From assembly GCF_001613425.1 (NCBI RefSeq), contig NZ_BDCI01000021.1:1-64000 (forward strand): a stretch of DNA of 64,000 bases. Reading direction: 5' to 3'. The stretch is from Nocardia vulneris. Lineage in GTDB: Bacteria; Actinomycetota; Actinomycetes; Mycobacteriales; Mycobacteriaceae. Under the pieces are notes generated by a model that saw only the letters and a program-made list of their open reading frames with translations, made no database searches and was not told where the DNA came from. A program made the position numbers and the translations under genes. Below are positions 55,139 through 63,872 of this stretch, one piece after another; positions within the stretch are counted from its first letter, which is position 1; every line of letters starts with the position of its first letter.

Positions 55139-56728
55139 ATGGCCGATCTGCGACTGCGAGTGCTGGCTGGGATCGTCTCGGCGGGCGCGGCGCTAGGTGT
55201 CGCGGAACTGCTCGCGGCCTTTTTCGAGGCGCAGAGCGCGCCGCTCGCCGCGCTCGGCGGGACCGTCGTCGATCACACGCCCGACGGTGTGCGGGAGTGG
55301 GCGATCGACACCTTCGGCACCAACGACAAGACGGTGCTGTACCTCTGCATGGGTGTGGTCGCGGTGCTGGTCGCCGGGCTCGCGGGCGCACTCGAACGGA
55401 CCGCGCGCCCAGCGGGTTCGGCGCTGCTGGCGGTCTTCGGTGTGCTGGCCGCGATCGCCGCCGTCGCGCGCACCAGCGCGTCCGGCGCGTTGCCGACCAT
55501 CGTCGGGGTCGCGGTCGGCATCTACGCGCTGCGCCTGCTGACGGAACGGATCGAGACCGCCGCCTCCGCCCAGCAGGTGAGTGAAACGCCCAGCGCCGCA
55601 AGCAGACCCATCACCTCACCAGCGAACACACCGGTCGAGCCGCCGGAGGCGGCAGCGGCCCCGGAGCGGCGCCGAGTGCTGCAAGGCCTGGCGCTCGTCG
55701 GTGGCTTGGCCGTGCTCACCGGGGTCGGCGGGCGGCTGCTCGGCACGGGCCGCCGCGACGTGTCCGACGAGCGCGCGGCGGTCGAGTTACCGCAGCCGAG
55801 CGCGCCGGAGGCGCCGGTCGCCCCCGGCGTAGACCTGCGGGTGCCCGGACTGACCCCGTATCTCACCTCGAACAGCGACTTCTATCGCATCGACACCGCG
55901 TTGATCGTGCCGCAGGTGTCCAAGGACGACTGGTCGCTGCGCATCCACGGGATGGTGGATCGCGAAATCCGGCTCACCTGGGCCGATTTGGCGAATCGGC
56001 CCGCGGTGGAGCGCTTGGTGACGCTGGCGTGCGTGTCGAACCCGGTCGGCGGCGACCTGATCGGCAACGCGCGCTGGCTCGGCTACCGGCTGGACGAACT
56101 GCTGGCCGAGGCGGGTCCGCACCCCGACGCGGACATGGTGCTCTCGCACAGCACCGACGGCTGGACCGCGGGCACCCCGCTGTCCGTGCTCACCGACGGT
56201 CGCGACGCGTTGCTCGCGGTCGGCATGAACGGCGAACCGCTGCCCGTCGTGCACGGTTATCCCGCGCGGCTGGTGGTGCCCGGCCTCTACGGTTATGTCT
56301 CCGCCACCAAATGGGTCACCGAACTCGAGGTCACCCGTTTCGACCGCGCCACCGCGTACTGGACCCGCCGCGGGTGGTCGGCCCTCGGCCCGATCAAAAC
56401 CGGCACCCGCATCGACACGCCGCGCCCGCGCAGCCGAATCAAGCAGGGCCGCATCGCCGTTGCCGGTGTCGCCTGGGCCCAGCATCGCGGCATCCGCGGC
56501 GTCGAAGTCCAAATCGACAACGGCCCTTGGCAACCCGCGCGTCTCGCCGAGGAGCAATCCGTCGACACCTGGCGCCAGTGGGTCTACGACTGGGACGCCA
56601 CCCCCGGCACCCATACCCTGCGCGCCCGCGCCACCGACGCCACCGGCGAGACCCAGACCGCCGAGCGCCGCGACGTCGTCCCCGACGGCGCCACCGGCAA
56701 CCCCACCGTCACGCTCCAGGTGAACTGA
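55139..56728 (+). CDS. Membrane-anchored molybdopterin oxidoreductase (sulfite-oxidase fold)
   Basis: About 529 residues from MADLRLRVLAG (ATG 55139). Four N-terminal transmembrane helices precede a twin-Arg-flanked helix (RRRVLQGLALVGGLAVLTG, near 177-195) and then the extracytoplasmic Moco domain. The Mo-ligating Cys is expected in TLACVSNPVGGDLIGNARWLG near residue 299. Further motifs are HGYPARLVVPGLYGYVSATKWV and a C-terminal Mo-co dimerisation-like domain. Layout matches mycobacterial Rv0218. The substrate is unknown; a sulfoxide or sulfite-type redox role is plausible. Confidence 0.9.
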   Translation: MADLRLRVLAGIVSAGAALGVAELLAAFFEAQSAPLAALGGTVVDHTPDGVREWAIDTFGTNDKTVLYLCMGVVAVLVAGLAGALERTARPAGSALLAVFGVLAAIAAVARTSASGALPTIVGVAVGIYALRLLTERIETAASAQQVSETPSAASRPITSPANTPVEPPEAAAAPERRRVLQGLALVGGLAVLTGVGGRLLGTGRRDVSDERAAVELPQPSAPEAPVAPGVDLRVPGLTPYLTSNSDFYRIDTALIVPQVSKDDWSLRIHGMVDREIRLTWADLANRPAVERLVTLACVSNPVGGDLIGNARWLGYRLDELLAEAGPHPDADMVLSHSTDGWTAGTPLSVLTDGRDALLAVGMNGEPLPVVHGYPARLVVPGLYGYVSATKWVTELEVTRFDRATAYWTRRGWSALGPIKTGTRIDTPRPRSRIKQGRIAVAGVAWAQHRGIRGVEVQIDNGPWQPARLAEEQSVDTWRQWVYDWDATPGTHTLRARATDATGETQTAERRDVVPDGATGNPTVTLQVN

Positions 56729-56742
56729 TCCGGACAGCACGC

Positions 56743-56772
56743 TGCCCCGCAAGCAGATTCGCTTGCGGGGCA
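56743..56772. terminator. Bidirectional hairpin terminator
   Basis: Perfect 12-bp inverted repeat TGCCCCGCAAGC/GCTTGCGGGGCA with a 6-base loop between the convergent molybdopterin and MFS genes. Confidence 0.88.
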
Positions 56773-56779
56773 ACGGGTT

Positions 56780-58258
56780 TCAGGCGAGCGATGCGGCCTC
56801 GCGGGGTTCGGCCGTCGGCTTGGGCGCGGCGCTGCGCCCGTGGCGGACGAAGAGCGCGGAAGCCACGAAGCCGATCAGCAGGATGCCGGCGGGGAGCAGG
56901 ATGGATTGGCTCAGCGCGGTGCTGAAGCCGTCCTTGACGAACTCCGGGATGGGCCCCTGCCCCGCCCCGCCTTCGCCGACCTGGCCGCCGCCGAGCCCCT
57001 GGGCGGACATGCGGGCGGCGATGAGCGCGCTGATCGCCGCGCTGCCGAGCACCGATCCGACCTGCCGGGTGGTGTTGTAGACACCGGCGCCCGCACCGGC
57101 CAGCTGGACCGGCAGGTTGTGCGTGGCGGTCGAGGCCAGCGGCGCCCAGATGCAGGAGTTCGCGAAACCGGCGAACACCGCCGACACCACGATCCAGGCC
57201 AGCGACGAGTCCGGCTTCATCAGCGCGGCGAACCAGAACACCGACACCGAGTAGAGCGCGAACCCGAAGGCGGGCACGATCCGCGGGTGCAACCGGTCGG
57301 CGAATTTGCCGACGAACGGCGCACAGACGCCGGTGACGATCGCCATCGGCGCGAACACCAGCGCCGACTCGGTGGGCGATAGTTCGCGCACCGCCTGCAG
57401 ATAGAAGTACCCGGGCACCATGAACGCGGTGACGGTCGCGCCCATCGCCGCGATGGCGATATTGGACAGCGAGAAGTTGCGATCGCGGAACAGGCTCAGC
57501 GGCAGCAACGGCTCACCGCGGCTGCGCGACTGGTTCACCAGGAACACCGCGAGCACCGCGAGACCGGCGGCGATCATCAGCCAGATGCGCAGCGACCAGT
57601 CGTAGGTGTTGCCCTCCTGGATGCCGAACACCAGCAGGAACAGGCCGACACCGCTGAGCAGCACACCGGGGAGGTCGAACTTGTGCTCGTGCGTCGGCAG
57701 CGCGGGCACCAGCCACATCGCCAGTGCGAAGGCGATCACGCCGATCGGGATGTTGACGAAGAAGATCCACTCCCAGCCTAGCCCGTCCACGAGCACGCCG
57801 CCGAGGATCGGCCCGACCAGCGTCGCGAGTCCGGCCACCCCGCCCCACAGGCCCATGGCGGCGCCGCGCTTGTCCGGCGGGAAGGTCCGGGTGATCACCG
57901 CCATGGTCTGCGGCGTCATCAGCGCGGCGCCGAGGCCCTGCACCGCCCGCGCGGCGATCAGCATCTCGATGCTGCCGGACAGTCCGCACCAGGCCGAGGC
58001 GACGGTGAAGATCGCGAGACCGAGCAGGTAGATGTTCTTGGGGCCGAAGCGATCACCGAGCCGGCCGGTGACCAGCAGCGGCACCGCGTAGGCGAGCAGG
58101 TAGGCGCTGGTCACCCAGATCACCTTGGAGATGTCGGCGTGCAGATCGGTCATGATCGCCGGATTGGCGACCGCGACGATCGTCATGTCCAGCAGGATCA
58201 TGAAGAAGCCGACGACCAGCGCGGTCAGCGCCAGCCACGGATTACGTTGAGTGGTCAT
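56780..58258 (-). CDS. MFS drug transporter, DHA2 (EmrB/QacA) type
   Basis: 492 residues from MTTQRNPWLAL (ATG 58258), with about 14 hydrophobic segments. Motif LLDMTIVAVANPAI (motif D1), GRLGDRFGPKNIYLLGL (motif A), ARAVQGLGAALMTP (motif B) and GLATLVGPILGGVL (motif C, antiporter) are present; WEWIFFVNIPIG is typical of DHA2. It is a proton-driven exporter of lipophilic drugs. It follows the PadR gene by 74 bp on the same strand, so induction by the exported compound through PadR is likely. Confidence 0.93.
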   Translation of the reverse strand: MTTQRNPWLALTALVVGFFMILLDMTIVAVANPAIMTDLHADISKVIWVTSAYLLAYAVPLLVTGRLGDRFGPKNIYLLGLAIFTVASAWCGLSGSIEMLIAARAVQGLGAALMTPQTMAVITRTFPPDKRGAAMGLWGGVAGLATLVGPILGGVLVDGLGWEWIFFVNIPIGVIAFALAMWLVPALPTHEHKFDLPGVLLSGVGLFLLVFGIQEGNTYDWSLRIWLMIAAGLAVLAVFLVNQSRSRGEPLLPLSLFRDRNFSLSNIAIAAMGATVTAFMVPGYFYLQAVRELSPTESALVFAPMAIVTGVCAPFVGKFADRLHPRIVPAFGFALYSVSVFWFAALMKPDSSLAWIVVSAVFAGFANSCIWAPLASTATHNLPVQLAGAGAGVYNTTRQVGSVLGSAAISALIAARMSAQGLGGGQVGEGGAGQGPIPEFVKDGFSTALSQSILLPAGILLIGFVASALFVRHGRSAAPKPTAEPREAASLA

Positions 58259-58332
58259 GGGATTCGAAGTTCCTGTCGTGCGAGGTTCCCGATCGGGCGG
58301 GAACCGGAGTTCGGTGCGGCCCGCGGCCGGCC

Positions 58333-59025
58333 TCAAGGCGGTGGCGAACCGACCGCGCCGCGCCGGGTCGGAGGCAACTGGGCCTCGTCGCCGGACGACC
58401 AGAGGTGATGGTGCTGGTGGTCGGCCTCGCGCGCGCCGGTATGCGCGTCGAAGGTCTCCCATTCCAGTGCGCCACTTGCCAATTCGTCGAGAAAGCGGTT
58501 CACCCACTCGATCTCGGCGCCGAGCATGGCGTGCAGATACGGCAGGGTGACGGTGTAGCGCCGGGGCACGCGACGTTCGTCGGCCCAGGTGATCATCGTC
58601 GCGACATCGGCGCGATCGGCCTCCAGATGGCCGACCCGCTCACGCAGCAGCGCGAGCACGTCGTCCTTGGGCAGATTGTGCGCCTCGGCCAGCGCGACCG
58701 GGAACATCGGATATTCCGGCGCCGGGTACCGCACGATCTCGGCGATCCTGGCGCGCAACGCCGTTCGGCCGCCCTCGGTGATCCGGTAGGTGGTGCGTTC
58801 GGGCCGGTTACCTTCCCGATCGACGCCTTCGGACTGCACCATGTGCTGCTCGGCCAGCCGCGCCACCGTGTGATACAGCGAGCCGGGCCGCACCTTGACC
58901 AGCACGTCTTCCCGGCGCGCGATCAGCAGCTGATACATCTCGTACGGATGCATGGGCCGCTCCTCGAGCAGCGCCAGCACGGCGATCCCCAGCGGCGTCA
59001 CCGCCGGACGCGCCTGCTGCCCCAT
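58333..59025 (-). CDS. PadR-family transcriptional regulator
   Basis: 230 residues. The N-terminal winged helix reads AVLALLEERPMHPYEMYQLL...VKVRPGSLYHTVARLAEQHMV, followed by RTTYRITEGGRTAL, diagnostic of PadR. A C-terminal helical domain (Vir/PadR_2-like) extends to about 200, then a His-rich tail (ADHQHHHLW) and Pro/Gly-rich end. First gene of an operon with the MFS exporter, downstream of a perfect palindrome at 59092-59115; autoregulation is the expected mode. Confidence 0.93.
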   Translation of the reverse strand: MGQQARPAVTPLGIAVLALLEERPMHPYEMYQLLIARREDVLVKVRPGSLYHTVARLAEQHMVQSEGVDREGNRPERTTYRITEGGRTALRARIAEIVRYPAPEYPMFPVALAEAHNLPKDDVLALLRERVGHLEADRADVATMITWADERRVPRRYTVTLPYLHAMLGAEIEWVNRFLDELASGALEWETFDAHTGAREADHQHHHLWSSGDEAQLPPTRRGAVGSPPP

Positions 59026-59091
59026 GTCCTTCGCCTTCCCGTCGAACGCTCACGGCGTCTCCGCCGGAACCAGGAGCGCTATGCCCCGTTT

Positions 59092-59115
59092 CGTATATTC
59101 CACGTGGAATATACG
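59092..59115. promoter_or_regulatory. Perfect 24-bp palindrome, PadR operator candidate
   Basis: Each half is CGTATATTCCAC; the two halves meet with no spacer. It lies 67 bp upstream of the PadR start. AT-rich inside GC-rich DNA, it stands out strongly and probably overlaps the operon promoter. Confidence 0.85.
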
Positions 59116-59225
59116 GCGCGGAACAAACCGGCCGCAAGGTGCCCGGCACGGCGAAATTCGTGATCGCAGGCACAACCGATCCGCGCCGAGGCTCGAATCA
59201 GCAGCTCAGCGCGGTGCGCGACAGG

Positions 59226-59942
59226 TCAGTTCGCGGCGCGCACACTCAGATCGGGAGCGGCGGGCACCGCGTCGGTCCGGCGCAACCGGCCGGTCCCCGG
59301 CGTACTCGCCCAGACGACGAAAGCGAGCAAGCCGTCCAGCACCATGGCCAGCACCGCCACCAGCAGCGCGCCGACCAGGACGCGGTCGTACCGGTACAGG
59401 CTGATGCCGTCGAAGATGTAGCGGCCGAGCCCGCCCAGGTTGACATAGGCCGCGATGGTCGCGGTGGCGACCACCTGCAGCGTCGCGCCGCGCAGGCCGG
59501 TGAGCAGGATGGGCAGCGCGTTGGGCACCTCGACCCGGAACAGGATCTGCCGCTCGGTCATGCCCATCGCCCGGGACGCGTCCACCACGTCGGCGGGCAC
59601 ATTGGCGATGCCCGCGTAGGCGCCGGCCAGCAGCGGCGGAATGCCCACGGTGATCAGGGCGAGCAGCGGCGGGATCAGGCCGAGGCCGAGCAGCAGCACC
59701 AGAAAGGTGAGCAGGCCCAGGGTCGGCAGCGCGCGCATGGCGTTGGCGAAGCCGACGAGCAGCGCGGAGCCGCGCCCGGTGTGCCCGATCACCAGGCCGA
59801 GCGGGAGCGCGATCGCCGCGGACAACGCGATGGTGAGGAAGCTGTACCAGAGATGTTGCGCGATACGGGTTTCGATGCCCGCGGGCCCGCTCCAGTTCGC
59901 ACCGTCGGTGAAGTAGTGCCACGCGTCGAGAAAAAGGTTCAC
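59226..59942 (-). CDS. Osmoprotectant ABC transporter permease 2 (OpuC/ProW type)
   Basis: A 238-residue permease with about six helices (LWYSFLTIALSAAIALPLGLVIG, LLTFLVLLLGLGLIPPLLALITVGIPPLLAGAYAGI). The coupling-helix EAA motif is ADVVDASRAMGMTERQILFRVEVPNALPILLTGLRGATLQVVATATIAAYV. The last gene of the operon, 19 bp after permease 1. Works with permease 1, the CBS-domain ATPase and the binding protein to import betaine/choline-like solutes. Confidence 0.92.
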   Translation of the reverse strand: MNLFLDAWHYFTDGANWSGPAGIETRIAQHLWYSFLTIALSAAIALPLGLVIGHTGRGSALLVGFANAMRALPTLGLLTFLVLLLGLGLIPPLLALITVGIPPLLAGAYAGIANVPADVVDASRAMGMTERQILFRVEVPNALPILLTGLRGATLQVVATATIAAYVNLGGLGRYIFDGISLYRYDRVLVGALLVAVLAMVLDGLLAFVVWASTPGTGRLRRTDAVPAAPDLSVRAAN

Positions 59943-59961
59943 GAGCCTGCGCCTTTCGCCG

Positions 59962-60630
59962 TCACGAGCGCCGGCCTTTCGCCTGCGCGGTCCGGACGTC
60001 GGCCCGCACCCACGGCGTCGACCAGCGGCCGAGCACGTAGATCAGGCGGTCGAAGATCAAGGCCAGCGCCAGGATCACGATGATGCCCGCGACGATCTCG
60101 TCGGGGTAGTCACGCTGGTAGCCCTGCGTGAACAGTTTGCCGACGCCGCCGACGCCGATCAGCGCGCCCACCGACACCATCGCGATATTGGTCACCACGA
60201 CGACCCGCAAGCTGGACACGAAAACCGGGATGGCCAACGGCATGTCGACGGTCAGCGTGCGCCGCAGCGAACTGAACCCGACCGCGTCGGCGGCGTCGAC
60301 CACGTCGGCGGGCACCGAATCCAGTGCCGCAGGCACGGCGATCACGAGCAGCGCGGTCGAGTACATGGTCAGTGCGATGATCACGTTCAACGGGTCGATC
60401 GTGGAGATCCCGACCAGCGGCGGGATGATCACGAACAGCGCCAGCGACGGAATCGTGTACGCCAGGCTGGCCACGGTCACCGTCACCCGGCGCAGCCAGG
60501 TCACCCGCCGCACCAACGCGCCCACCGGAATCGCGATCACCAGGCCGAGCAGCAGGGGCACCAGCGCCAAGTAGAGATGGGTCTTGGTGAACCCCCAGAT
60601 CTCGGCGAAGTTGTCGATCAGATATCGCAC
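59962..60630 (-). CDS. Osmoprotectant ABC transporter permease 1 (OpuC/ProW type)
   Basis: 222 residues from GTG 60630 with a GGGAGG site upstream. LYLALVPLLLGLVIAIPVGALV, YTIPSLALFVIIPPLVGI and LTMYSTALLVIAVPAALD are membrane segments. EAA loop: ADVVDAADAVGFSSLRRTLTVDMPLAIPVFVSSLRVVVVTNIAMVSVGALIG. It follows the ATPase gene by 16 bp. The paired, non-identical permeases are normal for OpuC-like systems. Confidence 0.92.
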   Translation of the reverse strand: MRYLIDNFAEIWGFTKTHLYLALVPLLLGLVIAIPVGALVRRVTWLRRVTVTVASLAYTIPSLALFVIIPPLVGISTIDPLNVIIALTMYSTALLVIAVPAALDSVPADVVDAADAVGFSSLRRTLTVDMPLAIPVFVSSLRVVVVTNIAMVSVGALIGVGGVGKLFTQGYQRDYPDEIVAGIIVILALALIFDRLIYVLGRWSTPWVRADVRTAQAKGRRS

Positions 60631-60646
60631 GCAGGCCTCCCGCGGG

Positions 60647-61798
60647 TCACCGCGCTTCTTCCTGTTCGAAGAAGTGCCGGTTGCGTTCGGCGTCCTCGGT
60701 GGCGCGCTGGCCGGCCAGCTGTTGCAGCACCTCGGTGGCGAGCACGCCGCCGCGCACCGCACCCGCCTCGTCCACGGCCACCCCGACACCGGAGGGCGAG
60801 GAGATGGCGGCGTCCAGCGCCTGGCGCAGGTCGCCGGTCGGCGTGAACAGCGAACCGCCCGCGGAGGTGCTGTCCGCCAAGGCATGTCCGGCGCGTACCG
60901 ACTCCACGCCGGTGACATCGATCCAGCCCGCGGGCTTGCGCTGCGCGTCGACGATCAGCACCCAGTCCCCGCGATCCAACCGCAGGGCGGGCACCTCCGC
61001 GGCGGTCGCGGTCCGAACCTCGTGCAGCGGAACCTCTTTCGCCGTGCGGAAGGACAGGCCGCGATAGCCGCGGTCCCGGCCGACGAAATCGGCGACGAAA
61101 TCGGTCGCGGGCTGGGCGAGTACGTGATCCGGCGGATCGTACTGTTGCAGCACCCCGCCGCGGCCGAAGACCGCGACCCGGTCACCGAGGGTGATCGCCT
61201 CATCGATGTCGTGGGTGACGAACACGATGGTCTTCCGCAATTCGGCTTGCAGCCTTTGCATTTCGATCTGCAACTCGGCCCGTACCACCGGATCGACGGC
61301 GCTGAACGGCTCGTCCATCAGCAGCACCGGCGGGTCGGCGGCCAGCGCCCGGGCCACCCCGATCCGCTGCTGCTGCCCGCCGGACAGCTGGGCCGGATAC
61401 CGGCCCGCCAGCGAGCGATCCAGGCCGACCCGGTCCAGCACCTCCAACGCCGCGGCCCGGGCCGCCTTACGCGAATCACCGCGCAGCACCGGCACGGTCG
61501 CGACGTTGTCCACGACCGTGCGGTGCGGCAGCAGCCCGCCGCTCTGGATCACATAGCCGATACCGAGCCGCAGCTTTACCGGGTCGACCTGCGAAATATC
61601 TTGTCCGGCAATGGTGATCGTGCCCGAACTGGGCGTGATCATCCGGTTGATCATCCGCATCGACGTGGTCTTGCCACAGCCGGACGGGCCGACGAACACG
61701 GTGAACGAACCGGACTCGATGCGCAGATCGAGGTCGGTGACGGCGTGCGTGCCGTCTGGATAGGTCTTGCTGATACCGCGGAACTCGATATCGGACAA
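60647..61798 (-). CDS. Osmoprotectant ABC transporter ATPase with CBS domains
   Basis: 383 residues from TTG 61798 (AGAGG site 7 bp upstream), giving MSDIEFRGISKTYPDG. Walker A GPSGCGKTT, signature LSGGQQQRIGVARAL, Walker B VLLMDEPFSAVD, switch VTHDIDEA. A C-terminal pair of CBS-like segments (about 245-370: VPALRLDRGDWVLIVDAQRKPAGWID, GVAVDEAGAVRGGVL) is where OpuA/OpuC-type ATPases sense ionic strength or nucleotides. It lies 11 bp after the binding-protein gene. The open frame runs far upstream but that part is a shadow. Confidence 0.93.
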   Translation of the reverse strand: MSDIEFRGISKTYPDGTHAVTDLDLRIESGSFTVFVGPSGCGKTTSMRMINRMITPSSGTITIAGQDISQVDPVKLRLGIGYVIQSGGLLPHRTVVDNVATVPVLRGDSRKAARAAALEVLDRVGLDRSLAGRYPAQLSGGQQQRIGVARALAADPPVLLMDEPFSAVDPVVRAELQIEMQRLQAELRKTIVFVTHDIDEAITLGDRVAVFGRGGVLQQYDPPDHVLAQPATDFVADFVGRDRGYRGLSFRTAKEVPLHEVRTATAAEVPALRLDRGDWVLIVDAQRKPAGWIDVTGVESVRAGHALADSTSAGGSLFTPTGDLRQALDAAISSPSGVGVAVDEAGAVRGGVLATEVLQQLAGQRATEDAERNRHFFEQEEAR

Positions 61799-61809
61799 CG
61801 TGTTACCTC

Positions 61810-62802
61810 TTATCCGGCCGGCGTGTTCAGCCCCTGGGCCGCCACCCAGGCCACGGCCGCGGCCTTCGGTTCGGTCTTGGCGGTACCGGAGACCGCCTCG
61901 TTCAGCTTGATCAGTTCCGCGGTGGTCAGTTTCGCCGAGGCGGCGTTCAACGCGGCGAGCGCCTTGTCCGTCTTCTTCGCCGCGTTGAACAGCGGAACCA
62001 CGTTCTGCGCCGGGAAGTTGTGCTTCGGATCCTCCAGCACCACCAGGTTGTTCTGCGTGATGGCGGGTGAGGTGGTGAAGATGTCGGCGGCGGTCACCTG
62101 GCCCTCGACCAGCGCGCGCACGGTCGCGGGGCCACCGCCGTCGGCGATCGGCACGAAGTTGTTCGCGGCGATGTCGAGGTTGTAGTTCTTCTTCAAGCCG
62201 GGCAGCCCGCCCGCCCGCTCCTGGAATTCCGCGGGCGCACCGAATTTCACCTCGGCCGAGTGCGCGGCCAGATCCGCGATGGAGCGCAGATTCCAGCGCT
62301 CGGCGGTCGCCTTGGTCACCACCACGGCGTCGGAATCCTCGCCGGGCGCGGGGGTGCCGACCGCGAGTTCGCTGCCGAGCGCCGCGGTGAGCGCGCTGTT
62401 CACGTCCGCGGCGCTGGTCGCGGTGGCGTTCTTGTCCAGGTACTGCAGCAGGTTGCCGTTGTACTCCGGGATCACCGAGATCGCGCACTGGCGCACGGCC
62501 GGCACGTAGGCCTCCCGGCTGCCGATGTTCAGTTTGGTGTCGACCTTGAAGCCGTTGACGCGCAACACCTCCGCGTAGATTTCCGCGACCGTCTCCGACT
62601 CCGGGAAGTTCGCGGAACCGACGACGAGCCCGTCGCCGGCGCAGTCGCCCTTGCTCGCCAGTGGATCGGAGTTGCCGCAGGCGGACAGGATCATGGCGAC
62701 GGCCAACGCGGCGGCGGCGAAGATGAACCGGGTGGCGCGCAGCGCCAGCCGCAGCGCCGACCGACCGTGCCGCGCGGCATCGGGGGTGATCGAGGTGTTC
62801 AC
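61810..62802 (-). CDS. Osmoprotectant-binding lipoprotein (OpuCC/ProX type)
   Basis: 330 residues from GTG 62802. Signal peptide with lipobox LSACGN, Cys near residue 42. The OpuAC fold is indicated by VVGSANFPESETVAEIYAEVLRVNGFKV, CAISVIPEYNGNLLQYLD, and PAITQNNLVVLEDPKHNFPAQNVVPLF, the hallmark last motif. First gene of the four-gene leftward operon; it delivers betaine, choline or a related quaternary amine to the permeases. Divergent from a second binding protein. Confidence 0.93.
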   Translation of the reverse strand: MNTSITPDAARHGRSALRLALRATRFIFAAAALAVAMILSACGNSDPLASKGDCAGDGLVVGSANFPESETVAEIYAEVLRVNGFKVDTKLNIGSREAYVPAVRQCAISVIPEYNGNLLQYLDKNATATSAADVNSALTAALGSELAVGTPAPGEDSDAVVVTKATAERWNLRSIADLAAHSAEVKFGAPAEFQERAGGLPGLKKNYNLDIAANNFVPIADGGGPATVRALVEGQVTAADIFTTSPAITQNNLVVLEDPKHNFPAQNVVPLFNAAKKTDKALAALNAASAKLTTAELIKLNEAVSGTAKTEPKAAAVAWVAAQGLNTPAG

Positions 62803-62938
62803 TGGAGTCCTTCCGGCATGACGAGCAATGCGAGGTCCCGGCGCAACCGAGCCACCGGTACATTCTGGGTGTCCATACTGCCCGCTTCAGGGTGTTCCTG
62901 TTGGCTCTGTCGATCTCTCGGAGAGTTGGTGTCGCCGG

Positions 62939-63832
62939 ATGATGCTGGCCGCGTCGCTGCGGATGCTGGCTCGAATAGTGCTCGTCGCGACCGCCGTAAC
63001 GGCTGTGTCCTGCGGTAACGATGACCAGGGCGCGCGGATCACGGTCGGCGCGGGCGACGCTGTCGAGTCGGTGGTGCTGGCCGAAATCTACGCGGGCGCG
63101 CTGGCGCGCACCGGCGCGCGAACCACGGTCGAGGCCGGGTTGGGCGAGCGCCCGGACTATCTGGCCGCGCTCGACGCCGGCCGGATCACCGTGCTGGGCG
63201 AGCACAGCGGCGCGCTGCTGACCCATCTCGACGCGCACGCCCCCGAACGCACGCCGAAGAACGTCGCCGACGCACTGAGCAAGTCGTTGCCCGAGGGGCT
63301 GGTGGTCTCCGATATCGCCGACGGCACCGACCTGCGCGCGCGGGTGCTGCTCACCACCGAGGCGGCCGCGCACGACGCCGTGCGGTCCGTCCGCGATCTC
63401 GGCCCGAGCTGCGGCGCCCGCACCGCGGGGGTGGCACCCGCCGCGGGCCTGCTGAGCGCGCCGCCCGCCGCGAACACGGTGACCGGCTGCGCCTTCGCCG
63501 CGACCATCCCGTTCCCTGACCTGGCCGCGCTGCGAAAAGCCCTGCTGGACGGGCAGATCCAAGCCGGGCTGCTGCTCGGGCCGCCCGCCGCGGGCGCAGG
63601 CTCGACCGACGGGCTGACCATCCTGTCCGACGACGACTACGCCGTACGCGCCGAGAACGTGCTGCCCCTGTTCCGCAAGGGCACGCTCGACCAAGCTCAG
63701 ATCAAGAAGCTGAATTACGTTGCGGGCGAACTCACCACCGAAGACCTCACCGAGCTGATCCGCCGCGTCCGCGACGAGCATCGCGACCCCGCCGACGTGG
63801 CGCGGGCCTGGCTGGACGACCACGCGCTGTGA
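62939..63832 (+). CDS. Second, divergent OpuAC-like binding lipoprotein
   Basis: About 297 residues from ATG 62939 (ATG 62942 equivalent). Signal peptide MLAASLRMLARIVLVATAVTAVSC with the lipobox Cys near residue 25. The fold matches the operon's binding protein (VGAGDAVESVVLAEIYAGALARTGA, ITVLGEHSGALLTHLD, YAVRAENVLPLFRKGTLDQAQIKKLNYV), but the substrate-pocket tyrosine region IPEYNG is VLGEHS. It may bind another ligand for the same transporter or act as a regulator. Read away from the operon, 136 bp between starts. Confidence 0.85.
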   Translation: MMLAASLRMLARIVLVATAVTAVSCGNDDQGARITVGAGDAVESVVLAEIYAGALARTGARTTVEAGLGERPDYLAALDAGRITVLGEHSGALLTHLDAHAPERTPKNVADALSKSLPEGLVVSDIADGTDLRARVLLTTEAAAHDAVRSVRDLGPSCGARTAGVAPAAGLLSAPPAANTVTGCAFAATIPFPDLAALRKALLDGQIQAGLLLGPPAAGAGSTDGLTILSDDDYAVRAENVLPLFRKGTLDQAQIKKLNYVAGELTTEDLTELIRRVRDEHRDPADVARAWLDDHAL

Positions 63833-63872
63833 ATTCGTCCGCGGCAGCGCGGTTGCGGATAACGTCTGATCG

